20,915 nucleotides of DNA, taken from an uncultured Bacteroidales bacterium (lineage in GTDB: Bacteria > Bacteroidota > Bacteroidia > Bacteroidales > Paludibacteraceae). Shown here in pieces: positions 1 to 8,313 of this stretch. Made by a program: the position numbers and the translations under genes. The stretch is taken from NCBI GenBank assembly GCA_903912795.1, contig CAIWIS010000471.1, positions 1 through 20,915 on the forward strand, written 5' to 3'. Positions within the stretch are counted from its first letter, which is position 1, and each line of letters starts with the position of its first letter. The notes beneath the pieces were generated by a model. That model did not search any database. It was not told the DNA's origin and worked only from the letters and a program-made list of their open reading frames with translations.

Positions 1-27
1 ATTAAATTTGTCAACTATGTCTAATCA

Positions 28-35
28 CAAAGTTA
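28..35 (-). promoter_or_regulatory. Possible -7 promoter element for the next operon to the left
   Basis: The minus strand reads TAACTTTG, which matches the Bacteroidota -7 consensus TAnnTTTG. It lies about 43 bases downstream (minus direction) of the first LacI-type palindrome, so a minus-strand gene beyond the left edge could start from it. No clear -33 TTG was found at the usual 17-23 base spacing, so the call is weak. Confidence 0.25.
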
Positions 36-78
36 ATTAATTAGAAAGAATGAAATTACTGAATTCTAAAAAAAAACG

Positions 79-94
79 TTGTAATCGTTTACAA
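79..94. promoter_or_regulatory. LacI-family-type operator palindrome (left copy 1)
   Basis: The sequence is TTGTAATCGTTTACAA: perfect TTGTAA/TTACAA half-sites around a central CG. This is the usual shape of LacI/PurR/CcpA-family operators (core TGTAA-n-CG-n-TTACA). A second copy lies exactly 30 bases on, and a third copy sits before the GH2 gene at the other end of the locus. All three lie in non-coding DNA. No LacI-type regulator gene is in the window, so the binding protein is unknown. Confidence 0.55.
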
Positions 95-108
95 AACAGA
101 TAAAATCG

Positions 109-124
109 TCGTAATCGTTTACAA
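109..124. promoter_or_regulatory. LacI-family-type operator palindrome (left copy 2)
   Basis: The sequence is TCGTAATCGTTTACAA, one base different from copy 1 and part of a 20-base direct repeat (77-96 and 107-126, one mismatch). The 30-base spacing, about three helical turns, puts both sites on one face of the DNA and favours cooperative binding. The site directly follows the U-tract of the terminator at 121-171, so it most likely serves the next minus-strand operon beyond the left edge. Confidence 0.5.
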
Positions 125-171
125 AAAAAAGCTATCAGATACGATTCTTTAAAAATCGTATCTGATAGCTT
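121..171 (-). terminator. Intrinsic terminator ending the glycosidase operon
   Basis: A perfect 18-base-pair inverted repeat (129-146 with 154-171, 7-base loop) is followed on the minus strand by an eight-base T-run (130-123, partly overlapping the foot of the stem). The stem begins 22 bases after the stop codon of the phosphodiesterase gene. This is a textbook Rho-independent terminator for minus-strand transcription and marks the end of this operon. Confidence 0.85.
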
Positions 172-193
172 ATGGTAAATGTTGTGAGAATCT

Positions 194-1312
194 CTAATTT
201 ACAATTACTTTAAGGCAATATACTCGCTGTTCTACATCTGTAATTATCAATAAATAGATTCCTTTAGTTAAATCATTCCTTTCTAATTTAAATTGAGTCT
301 CCCATATTTTGGATTTATCTCTAACCTTTTCACCATTAAAGCTATAAAGTTGCAAATAAAACGGAGGTCTGGCTGCTTTCGGCATTTGTATTACAGAATT
401 AATTATCAACGGATTGGGCATTAAAGTCGCAGCTTCATTCAAATCAAAACCTGTAACAGTTATATTCTGTACTTGATTCAGTTTATTAACATTTTCCATA
501 CAATCTCCAATGTCGTAAAAATCAACAGTAATAAAATTGGGAAATCTAGCTGTTTCAGTCCTGAAATTGTTGATTCGATTTATCATAAATGGATTGGAAT
601 TAGCTGTTTTTGCGTTAGATTTACTTCCTGTCCCAAGGGTTTTGTTCACTAGAAAATGATTTAAAATAAATAGATAGTTAGAGGCATTTCCCCGATTAAA
701 AGAACTATTTAAATCTGAAGTTTCTACTGCCGAAAAAGAGGTCTCAACTGCATAATCCCATACATAATGATACCATTTTTGATTTATCGAAGCATCATTT
801 TTATCAGAAAATATCATCAATCTCTTGTTAGTATCAATTAGTTCTCGTAAAGTTGGCCATTGGGCGTTTTTGGTTATAGTGTAAGTCATTGTCAACAAAT
901 CCGCATTCTTCAAAGCAGTTTCAATAACATCAGCACTCACGTAACACTCAAAAATTATCGTAACAACTTCTTTTGGATTATGTATTAGAAAATCATGAAT
1001 TTCATTCAAATTATAACTCAATGGTTCTGACCCTAATATCGAATTACCATGATAAACAGTTGGAACTCCATCTTTTTCATATACATCAATCATTAGAGCA
1101 CGCACACCATCGGTTAGTTGACGCGTGATGTTAAACTCCTGATTAGGAAACATAAAATGATCCTGATTTGAATTAAATGCATTATGCGTGGTCAGATAGG
1201 CTATCTCGTTGTATCTTTTATCACACAGTTCCAAATGACAATTGCATTGCCCCTTACTTGTGGTCAATTTCAATACTAAAAGTAAAATCAATAAGGACCT
1301 ACGTGTATGCAT
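194..1312 (-). CDS. Secreted PLC-X-domain phosphodiesterase with T9SS-like C-terminal tail
   Basis: The 372-residue protein has a signal peptide (about residues 1-21) followed by a Cys-rich start. A PLC-like phosphodiesterase TIM barrel of the PI-PLC X-box type covers about residues 30-290. The catalytic His pair is visible: H43 in TTHNAF and H88 in VYHG. The segments GVRALMIDVY, NPKEVVTIIFE and WPTLRELIDTNKRLMIF resemble the plant and myxobacterial branch of the family. Known relatives cleave phosphatidylinositol or GPI-type phosphodiester bonds. From about residue 295 (PNP... to a final KVIVN) the tail looks like a somewhat degenerate T9SS type A sorting domain, which would place the protein on the cell surface or outside the cell. 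It is the last gene of the operon, 14 bases after the propeller glycosidase, and the strong terminator follows. Its actual substrate is not known. Confidence 0.8.
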   Translation of the reverse strand: MHTRRSLLILLLVLKLTTSKGQCNCHLELCDKRYNEIAYLTTHNAFNSNQDHFMFPNQEFNITRQLTDGVRALMIDVYEKDGVPTVYHGNSILGSEPLSYNLNEIHDFLIHNPKEVVTIIFECYVSADVIETALKNADLLTMTYTITKNAQWPTLRELIDTNKRLMIFSDKNDASINQKWYHYVWDYAVETSFSAVETSDLNSSFNRGNASNYLFILNHFLVNKTLGTGSKSNAKTANSNPFMINRINNFRTETARFPNFITVDFYDIGDCMENVNKLNQVQNITVTGFDLNEAATLMPNPLIINSVIQMPKAARPPFYLQLYSFNGEKVRDKSKIWETQFKLERNDLTKGIYLLIITDVEQRVYCLKVIVN

Positions 1313-1326
1313 TAATAGATTAGGAT

Positions 1327-2388
1327 TTATTTGGTCATTATCAGCGGTATCGCCACATTGTAGTTATCATCACCATCGTACACGGCACAAAACAATACTT
1401 TTGGAATGCCTTTATCAAGCCATAATTGAGGACGTTCCAACTTGGTAACTTTTTTTGTTCCGTTAACCCACGGAATTTGGGCAGTTGTGACCAGGGCATT
1501 TTTTGATGGTTTCCAATCGAGCCCATCCAAAGATTCGAAAAGTGCCAAACTTAATCCGGCATTGGTAAACGAACCTTTAAAATCTTTTACAATTGCCCAA
1601 TATTTCCCTTGTTGATACCAGATATACGGATCTTCGGCTGCAAATTTCACCGAATCTTTCACGAAAATGCGGTTTGGTAGTTTTTTAAATGGTCCTTCGG
1701 GTTTGTCGGCAAGAGCTGCACCGTGCAACACCACACCACCAAATGGCATTTTTCCTTCGCTCACACCTTTGTATACCATCAAAATCTTACCGTCAGGACG
1801 CTGTGTTACTGCAGGGTTAGCACACATCTGATGGTCGAAACTATGCATGGTGGTATCGATGGTTGGTTTATCCGGTCTTTTCCAGGGGCCAAGCGGTGAA
1901 TTTGACACTGCCACTCCAATGCGCTGATTATTACGATATTCCCACCAACCCGGATCGCTTGTAGAAACTGTTGAGGTATATATTTTCGTTCCTCTTGTTC
2001 CCATATAATACAAGTAATACTTTTTACCAAACTTATAAATGGTTGGATTATGTGTTACATCGGCATCCCAGTATTTTTTATCCCTTTTGGGCAATACTAC
2101 TTTTACATGTTTATACGGACCTGTTGGATAATTGGACACGGCAACAGCCACTTCGCTATCTGTTACCCAAGCAAAATGACCCTTCACGCGCGGCCAGCGA
2201 CTATAGAAAAGGTAGTATTTACCATCATTCCCTTTAATCATACTGCCACACCAAACCATATAATCGGGCAATCCGAATTTAGCGGTTTCGGGTACTGGTT
2301 GTATCCACTTTGATACGTTGAAATCCTGAGCAGAAGACAGCATTGAAAAGCTGACTAAAAGCATTAACAAAAGTTTTTTTTGTTTCAT
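1327..2388 (-). CDS. Secreted five-bladed beta-propeller glycoside hydrolase (GH43/GH117-like)
   Basis: The 353-residue protein has a signal peptide (residues 1-20, cleavage near SSAQ). Five repeats of the form G-K-[YF]-Y-L-F-Y are visible (about residues 56-63, 121-129, 200-207, 261-268 and 328-336), and several are followed by a GPW/GPY/GPF turn. This is the hallmark of five-bladed propeller glycosidases in the GH43/GH32/GH62/GH117 fold group. Candidate catalytic acids are D108/D110 in WDADVTHNP, D185 in HSFDHQ and E252/D253 in AEDPY. It could be an arabinosidase, a galactosidase or a GH117-type enzyme, and the sequence does not decide between them. It lies 103 bases downstream of the broken GH29 gene and 14 bases upstream of the phosphodiesterase gene, so it is probably co-transcribed with the latter. 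A lone TACTTTTG (-7-like) lies at 2447-2454. Confidence 0.75.
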   Translation of the reverse strand: MKQKKLLLMLLVSFSMLSSAQDFNVSKWIQPVPETAKFGLPDYMVWCGSMIKGNDGKYYLFYSRWPRVKGHFAWVTDSEVAVAVSNYPTGPYKHVKVVLPKRDKKYWDADVTHNPTIYKFGKKYYLYYMGTRGTKIYTSTVSTSDPGWWEYRNNQRIGVAVSNSPLGPWKRPDKPTIDTTMHSFDHQMCANPAVTQRPDGKILMVYKGVSEGKMPFGGVVLHGAALADKPEGPFKKLPNRIFVKDSVKFAAEDPYIWYQQGKYWAIVKDFKGSFTNAGLSLALFESLDGLDWKPSKNALVTTAQIPWVNGTKKVTKLERPQLWLDKGIPKVLFCAVYDGDDNYNVAIPLIMTK

Positions 2389-2491
2389 TTTAATTACTGG
2401 AGTTTATTTCTGATTATATATTATTTGAGTTTAAAATTTAATAAAGCAAAAGTAAGCATTAGAACTACGATTTTATTATAAGTAGTGTAAA

Positions 2492-4291
2492 TTAGTAATC
2501 TATTGGTCTTAATTTCAGCGATTCAAGGCTAGCTGTTAAAGGGTTTCCTTCTACCAATGAAACGTCGATTGTATGTTTACCTGCCTTTTTAAATTCAATC
2601 AGTCCCATAGGATACGATTGGTATTTTTCGGTAGAACCTTGTTGATTTTGAATAAATTCACCCTCAGCTGTTGAAATTTTCCATACTAATTTTTTTTCGC
2701 CTTTGTAAACAATGTCAACATAATAGAATCCAGCTTGTTGAACATTAATTGTCCAGACCACTTTGGCTTCAGGCGTCCAGTTGGTTACTTGTTTTACGTG
2801 TTTCCATTCGCCAAATTTTTCCATCCAGCTTTTCTTTGTTGCTTTTACATTAGTGGTTTCAGCAAATTCGACGCTTAGTTTTGTTTCAATATTGGGAGCA
2901 ATACCAATAATTGTATCGACCTTTAAGTTTTCAACTTTATTGGCAAATTGAAGCTCAACTACAGTAGCGAGTTTTTCTGTTGGGCGAGCAGGTAAAGTTA
3001 AAATTACCCAGTTATTCTGCTGAGAAATAGAAATTTTATCCGCTTTACTTCCATTTATCAATGCGACCTTACTTATTTTATCTTTTATCCCTGGCAAATA
3101 AATTTTACCATCTTTGGGATAATCAAAAATCGACAAATACATTGAATTTCCATTAGTGGTCACATCGCCCCAGGGAAGCGCATGACCCCAAGGTGACGGA
3201 CCAGCTTTATATACAACCTGCGGATATTTACTTAACCATTTGCCAACTTCCAGAAGAATATTTGCCCCAATATTTGGAACAATTCCTTTTCCATTTGGTC
3301 CTATATTCAGGAGGTAAGTACCCCCACGACCAACTGTTGAAACAAGACGGTGTAATATTTCTTTCGGACTTTTAAAATTATTATCGTACCATGCGTAACT
3401 CCACGAATCATTATTTGTATCGCAAGTTTCCCAAAGCCCCTTTATATTATGTAGTGGTACTTCCATGTCGCCAAGACTAGCATAATCACCATAGCCAAAA
3501 CCGACCCTACTACAAAGCATAGCATTAGGTTGCATTTTATTTACAACTTCAGCCAGTTGAGCAATCAATTCCTTTTTCATATCTCCGGGTGTGTCAAACC
3601 ATACAAAATCTATTGGTCCATAATTGCTGCAAATCTCCTTAACTTGTGGCAAGCATTTTTTATAAAAATAATCATCGAAAGTCGCTGATGTTCCATCTTG
3701 ATACGTTTTCGGACCTTTCATTCCGCCAGGAGTTGTCCAGTCCTGATTGTGAGAATAATAGAATCCAAAACCCAATCCCTGTGCGCGACATTCGGTCGAA
3801 AGCTCTTTCATTGGATCGCGTCCGTAAGGAGTAGTATCTACAATATTGAATGAATCTACTTTTGATTTAAACATAGCAAATCCATCGTGATGTTTGCTTG
3901 TAATGATAATGTATTTCATACCGGCATCTTTCGCCAATTGTACTATTGCTTTCGCATTAAAGAGTATTGGATTGAAATTTTTAGCTATTTCTTTGTATTC
4001 ATTCACCGGAATATTGGCCATATTTGAATTCATAATCCATTCACCTATACCATAGTATGTTTTATCTTTCCATTTACCTTACAAGTCAGAATATAGTCGA
4101 AAATGTATAAACATCCCAAAATTACTATCATCAAACAATCTGGTTTTATCCAATTTACCAGCGTTATTTTTGATTGATTTATCGCCCCACATTTCGTCCA
4201 TCGACTTTTCGGTTTGCTTAACTTGTGTATAAGCGATAATTGAAATCATTATACAAATCAAAAGAATAATTTGTCTTCTAGTTGTTCTCAT
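2492..4291 (-). pseudogene. GH29 alpha-L-fucosidase, interrupted by an in-frame TAA
   Basis: The frame from ATG 4291 encodes a signal peptide and the conserved entry FGMFIH, then meets TAA at codon 71 (4079-4081). The same frame continues without a shift (GKWKDKTYYGIGEWIMNSN...) to the stop at 2492, giving about 598 sense codons. Visible downstream are SKHHDGF (about 131-137), YYSHNQDW and WFDTPGDM, where the Asp at codon 233 is the likely GH29 nucleophile. A beta-sandwich and a second CBM-like sandwich make up the C-terminal third. Family members usually read HWGLYSVPAG; here it is HFRLYSDL-stop-G, so several neighbouring codons are altered while the rest is intact. Restarting at ATG 4033 would give 513 residues without the signal peptide or the first barrel strand, which is unlikely to be a secreted active enzyme. 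A local sequencing error cannot be excluded. In the family the role is removal of alpha-L-fucose (or related L-galactose). Confidence 0.85.
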
Positions 4292-4652
4292 AGTGAAATT
4301 ACAATTTATATGAATATAGTTTTTGTTTGAAAAATCTGAAATATTTAAGTATTAGCACATGACAGTCGATCTTTGAGATTCTGAAAACTGAGATATGCAT
4401 CTAAAGGTATCCAATTTCACTTTATTTACGCCATGAAATCTCGTTATCAGTTTAGTCCATTTAGGACTATAAATTATTCTAAATTGAATCAAATACATAC
4501 CTGATTTGAGTTTAGAAATAGAAATCTTCCGGTTTTTAAGCCATTCTTTTGCATTTCATTTTCAAATCATTCAATTAAGTGGCAGATTCAGCAATTAATT
4601 GAGCTTGAACCCAAATTGCGAAGAACAGAATAAGTAAAATAAATCTTCACGA
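4292..4652 (-). other. Gap between GH106 and GH29: decayed gene pieces
   Basis: The 361-base gap holds no intact gene. On the minus strand it contains the husk described separately at 4352-4650. It also has a small hairpin, TAGTCC-ATTTA-GGACTA (4453-4469), which lies inside the husk. No convincing promoter or terminator with a T-run was found. Confidence 0.5.
4352..4650 (-). pseudogene. Possible husk of a T9SS-secreted protein gene (leader plus sorting-tail fragment)
   Basis: Two bases after the GH106 stop the minus strand reads GTGAAGATTT..., and one frame of it gives FILLILFFAIWVQAQ (ending near 4575), which looks like a signal peptide with an AQ cleavage site. A one-base shift separates it from the GTG at 4648-4650. 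A second stop-free frame of 67 codons (4355-4555, stop at 4352) contains ISISKLKSGMYLIQFR and then TKLITRF. This resembles the final strands of a T9SS type A sorting domain. The two pieces are in the right order on one strand with almost nothing between them, as expected after deletion of the catalytic core. The similarity was judged by eye from short segments, so confidence is low. Confidence 0.35.
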
Positions 4653-7600
4653 TTACTTTGTGTTTTTTAAGCTTATTATTTTCACCGGTCCCATCAAACC
4701 CGATTTTAATAATTTTGAATCTTTATAATAATGTTTAAATGTAGTAAATGTAAACCTGCCCGATGTACGTGGAGTGCCTTTTTGTAACCATTCAGGCCAT
4801 TGTCTATTCACAATACCATCATCCGGCTTTTGTTCGTCACCAATCAACCTGTTTGGCCATAAGTTTGCCACTTCAATGTCGATTTTATTTTCACCAACGA
4901 CTACTGCATCTGAGATTTTCAAACGGAAAGGAGCTGCCCAAACCACACCCATATCTTTGCCGTTCACCCGTACTCTTGCCATATTGTTTACTTCACCTAG
5001 GTCGATAAAAATATCAGAACTTTTATCAGTTATCGTTTTTTCAGTGAGGTTAATCACAGTATGATAAATGGCTGTTCCTGAATAATATTTTATCCCTTCT
5101 TCTGATCTGGTTGTCCAGTCTTCTAGTTTATCAAATGTGATATCCGTAGGGCCACCCCATATCGAATCAAACGATAATTTCCATGGAGTGCTAATTTCAG
5201 ACAAAACCACGGGTTCGGAAAAATTTATACTTATCAGATTATTCCCTGTTTTGGCTTGTCTTTTTTTATTGAAAACGATAAAATAGCTTTCGTAAGGCTG
5301 AAATTGCAACGGGATTTGAATCTGACCATTAAGCACAACATAGTCAGACAACTGACGAGTATCACCTGTCATTGGATTCCACAATTCCGGCGTTCCTTTT
5401 TTCACCCTGAATAAACAGTCTGTATTTATGGTGAAATTAGTTTTATTCGAAACGAAATAAACATCGCCGGACTCAATCATCTGATGTGTATATCGTACGG
5501 GGCCTGTTGACATAAAGTCTTCCAGAATCCCCATTTCCCTTAGTAAGGAAGTGGTACTGTAATAATTAGGGTATAGTTCCGGATACTTCATTTGTGTGAA
5601 TGCTCCTCCCCAATAGATTTTACCTTTACCCAATATCCGTTTTGAAATTTCCTCCGGGGATGTTAATCCTCCCCACATCGATGTTGCTTTTTCTACAACC
5701 TGCCTGTCACATTCAGGGTAATTTACTAAGCTTGGTGATTTTCGTGGCGGATTACCAATAACAATGGCACCGGCTTTTACCAACGATTCAATTTTGGTTA
5801 TCATTGCAGGAGTCATTGTTTCAGTCTTGGGTAAAACCAGCAAGCTATATGTTGCTCCAGATGGAAAAATAATTTTACCTTTACTTACTGTTGCTTTTAA
5901 TATCTGAGAAGGCGTACAACCATCAAAATTATATCCTTTGCGGTCGGGAAGAAAGTCTCCTTTTACACTTGATGAAAATGAATTAGTCAAATCATCAGCC
6001 GTTGTTTGTGCAGAAGCCGGTGCACGAAATACCTGTGGTGCTCCTTCTGGAGTCAGATAAAGAATGTCTGCTACGGGTTTTCCAAGTTGCAAAATATATT
6101 GGCAACGAGCTACATACTTATGATATCCATCGACCATCGACCACCAGGTTTGGCTACGGTCGTGATGTACGCCATACGGTCCCATGGTCATGCCCGGTTT
6201 CAGGTTTTCGGGTAAGGACTGGTGCTGATAGGTATGATACATGAATTTATTAATGCCAGCAGCAAAAGCCCAGTCACCTTGATTTTTCATCGACCCTGGA
6301 TACTGTTTCCAAGCATCACTACGAGCGGTAAATGCCTCAGCCGCAACCACTTTTTTACCTTCAATGTGTGCTATGGAAGTAGCTTCAATACAACTGAAGG
6401 AAGTATTGAATCCAAAACCGTTACTCCAAAATTCACCCATTGGAATATCGGCAACTGCCCCCAATTCCATATCGGCTGTTGGGTTCAAATCGTAAGGTTC
6501 GATAGAAAGGCCCAGATTATATTTTTGACTGTACTTTTTTATATATATCGCATTATTTTCGATTACAAGTTCCTGAGCAGTTTGGCGTAAATCCCATAAA
6601 AAACGTTCACTCTTTTCCAAACTCTCAACCACTAATCCGGCATAAACAGGATAGAATGGTAGCGGGTCATATCCACGTCGTTTAGTAAATTCTTCCCTCA
6701 ATTTCGCTGTCCAGTTTTGTACCCCCATTTCCCAACTGTCAATGTGGAGCATTTTTAAACCTCCTTGTTGATTTTTTTCTGGCATACCAATTCGTTTAAG
6801 CAACTTACCGGTAAAACTTGCTAAATGAGCACTAATGGCAGTAGTATCAAACTTGTCAGATTCAAATCCCACGCCGGGAAGTGGGGCAGGGCGGGTAACT
6901 GCTCCGTTATTTCTACTTCCAAAGCGCATAATCGTCCAATTTCCTAGAGGCACTTTCCAATCCAATACACTGTCCGATTTCAAAAAACGAGTAACATCAA
7001 TGATTTTATCAGGCGAAATAACTGATCCTTGAAGTGGTTCTAAATAGTCAGCAAAAGATGGAATAAAAGCCTTCACCCCCGGCTTAGAAGAATATGGATC
7101 ACGATAATACAAGGCTTTTTCGTAAATGTCGCTAATTTTGGAATCTCCAGTTGGGGTTGGAACAGCCAGTACTACAACATCTTCATAATAGTCCAACCAT
7201 CGTTGTTTAAGTTCTGGAGTAAATGAACTTTCTCCAAAGTATGGTTTCACAGGTGCAGCTTTGGCAAGAATTATTTTTTTTTCATTTTCATTACCGGATA
7301 CTGTGATCGTACTACAGACTAAATGCTTCATTGACTGAGCTCCCGTAACCCATGGGCCACCACTTCCTGTCCAGCCGGGACCAACACCAAGGTTTATTGT
7401 AATGCCTAACCGCTCCGATTCACGAACAATATGTGTAAATAGATTCATCCATTCATCGCTCATGAAGTTGACTTTCCCTCGGGGAACACCAACATTAACT
7501 TCCAGAAAAAGCACTGTACCTATACCAACCTTTTTCATTGATTCCAAATCAGCAGTAATGGCTTCCTTCGAAATGTTCCCATCCATAAAATACCAATAAA

Positions 7601-7847
7601 CGCCTGGACGGGATGAATCAGGAGGATTTAGAAAACCTTTTTGTAAAAGATTATTCACAGATTTAACTTCTTTATTCATGGGGGATTCAACATCTTTCAC
7701 TTTGTTGCTAGCATCCGTTACAACTTCTATTTTAGTATTTTGATTGGCAGCCAACAAAACAGCACTGTTTTTGGCATGATCTTTTTGAGCGAAACTAGGA
7801 TGTGTAAAAATAAATAAAAACAAGAGTGTGATTATTGATTTGGTCAT
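4653..7847 (-). CDS. GH106-family alpha-L-rhamnosidase
   Basis: The 1064-residue protein starts with a signal peptide (1-20, ...FAQ), a low-complexity linker to about residue 70, then the GH106 entry PPDSSRPGVYWYFMDG (75-90) and a TIM-barrel body. Conserved acidic motifs typical of the family are visible: HIDSWE (368-373), SIEPYD (448-453), GEFW (471-474), AEAFT (503-507) and HTYQHQ (538-543). The C-terminal part (about 905-1060) contains a galactose-binding-like beta-sandwich with VRVNGKDMGVVW. Characterised GH106 enzymes of Bacteroides remove alpha-L-rhamnose from complex pectins such as rhamnogalacturonan II; the linkage cut here cannot be read from sequence. The length fits the family. 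Its start is 57 bases downstream of the stop of a decayed gene (7905-8102), and its stop is two bases from a decayed leader. Both suggest it was once part of a tighter operon. Confidence 0.9.
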   Translation of the reverse strand: MTKSIITLLFLFIFTHPSFAQKDHAKNSAVLLAANQNTKIEVVTDASNKVKDVESPMNKEVKSVNNLLQKGFLNPPDSSRPGVYWYFMDGNISKEAITADLESMKKVGIGTVLFLEVNVGVPRGKVNFMSDEWMNLFTHIVRESERLGITINLGVGPGWTGSGGPWVTGAQSMKHLVCSTITVSGNENEKKIILAKAAPVKPYFGESSFTPELKQRWLDYYEDVVVLAVPTPTGDSKISDIYEKALYYRDPYSSKPGVKAFIPSFADYLEPLQGSVISPDKIIDVTRFLKSDSVLDWKVPLGNWTIMRFGSRNNGAVTRPAPLPGVGFESDKFDTTAISAHLASFTGKLLKRIGMPEKNQQGGLKMLHIDSWEMGVQNWTAKLREEFTKRRGYDPLPFYPVYAGLVVESLEKSERFLWDLRQTAQELVIENNAIYIKKYSQKYNLGLSIEPYDLNPTADMELGAVADIPMGEFWSNGFGFNTSFSCIEATSIAHIEGKKVVAAEAFTARSDAWKQYPGSMKNQGDWAFAAGINKFMYHTYQHQSLPENLKPGMTMGPYGVHHDRSQTWWSMVDGYHKYVARCQYILQLGKPVADILYLTPEGAPQVFRAPASAQTTADDLTNSFSSSVKGDFLPDRKGYNFDGCTPSQILKATVSKGKIIFPSGATYSLLVLPKTETMTPAMITKIESLVKAGAIVIGNPPRKSPSLVNYPECDRQVVEKATSMWGGLTSPEEISKRILGKGKIYWGGAFTQMKYPELYPNYYSTTSLLREMGILEDFMSTGPVRYTHQMIESGDVYFVSNKTNFTINTDCLFRVKKGTPELWNPMTGDTRQLSDYVVLNGQIQIPLQFQPYESYFIVFNKKRQAKTGNNLISINFSEPVVLSEISTPWKLSFDSIWGGPTDITFDKLEDWTTRSEEGIKYYSGTAIYHTVINLTEKTITDKSSDIFIDLGEVNNMARVRVNGKDMGVVWAAPFRLKISDAVVVGENKIDIEVANLWPNRLIGDEQKPDDGIVNRQWPEWLQKGTPRTSGRFTFTTFKHYYKDSKLLKSGLMGPVKIISLKNTK

Positions 7848-8313
7848 ATTGAACTTAGATAAATTATTTAGTAATTATTACTTGTTTTATAAAACTTTTC
7901 TTTATCAATTCACTGCAAAATAATAAATCTGACACACATTTCCTTTGCTTTTCGGATTCCGTTCTGCAGACATTCTGAGTGAAATTTTGTGTTTTTTATT
8001 CATCAACTGACTTTCAAGCACATACAACCATGGGATATAGAGATTGCTACTCCATTTAGTAAAATTTTTATTTTCAAACCAATAACATTGAATTAAAATT
8101 TCTTATTAGCATTATTTTTACGAATTGTATCTAACATTGATATCAGATTTTAGCTATCCAATATTTTTCTTGCTTATAGCATGAAATATCATTTGGACTT
8201 AACTGTTTTGCAAGCATAAAAATTATATTTAGTTAAGTTTCTTCTTTTTGAGCTGCAAAAAAAATGCTATTAAGTCTAATGAAATTGCAATCAATAATAT
8301 TTAATCTGGTTTC
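7848..8313. other. Gap between GH78 copy 2 and GH106
   Basis: This 466-base AT-rich gap is mainly the remains of a gene (7905-8102, described separately), preceded on the minus strand by about 200 bases where all three frames are broken. An imperfectly supported inverted repeat, ACTTAACT/AGTTAAGT (8197-8204 and 8231-8238, 26-base loop), lies in the upstream part. No LacI-type palindrome and no good TAnnTTTG promoter were found before GH106; the best is TTATTTTG with one mismatch near 7916. Confidence 0.5.
7905..8102 (-). pseudogene. C-terminal relic of a secreted enzyme gene
   Basis: A 65-codon stop-free frame on the minus strand has no start codon at its head and ends with TGA at 7905-7907. 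Its translation looks strongly protein-like: it includes NKNFTKWSSNLYIPWLYVLE and SAERNPKSKGNVCQIYYFAVN up to the final Y (19-residue core SAERNPKSKGNVCQIYYFA), with normal Bacteroidota composition. Just upstream a short piece in another frame (MLDTIRKNNANKKF) could continue it across a one-base shift, and further upstream all frames are broken. The ending recalls the tail after an SGNH/GDSL-type esterase domain, but I cannot assign a family with certainty. Its stop lies 57 bases before GH106, as expected for a former operon neighbour that lost its 5' part. Confidence 0.6.

Noticed and set aside
4079..4081. Programmed readthrough or recoding of the TAA in the GH29 gene
   Set aside because: TAA is not a selenocysteine or pyrrolysine codon, nothing suggests an altered genetic code (all other genes end normally at TAA or TGA), and the surrounding codons are also altered, which fits damage better.
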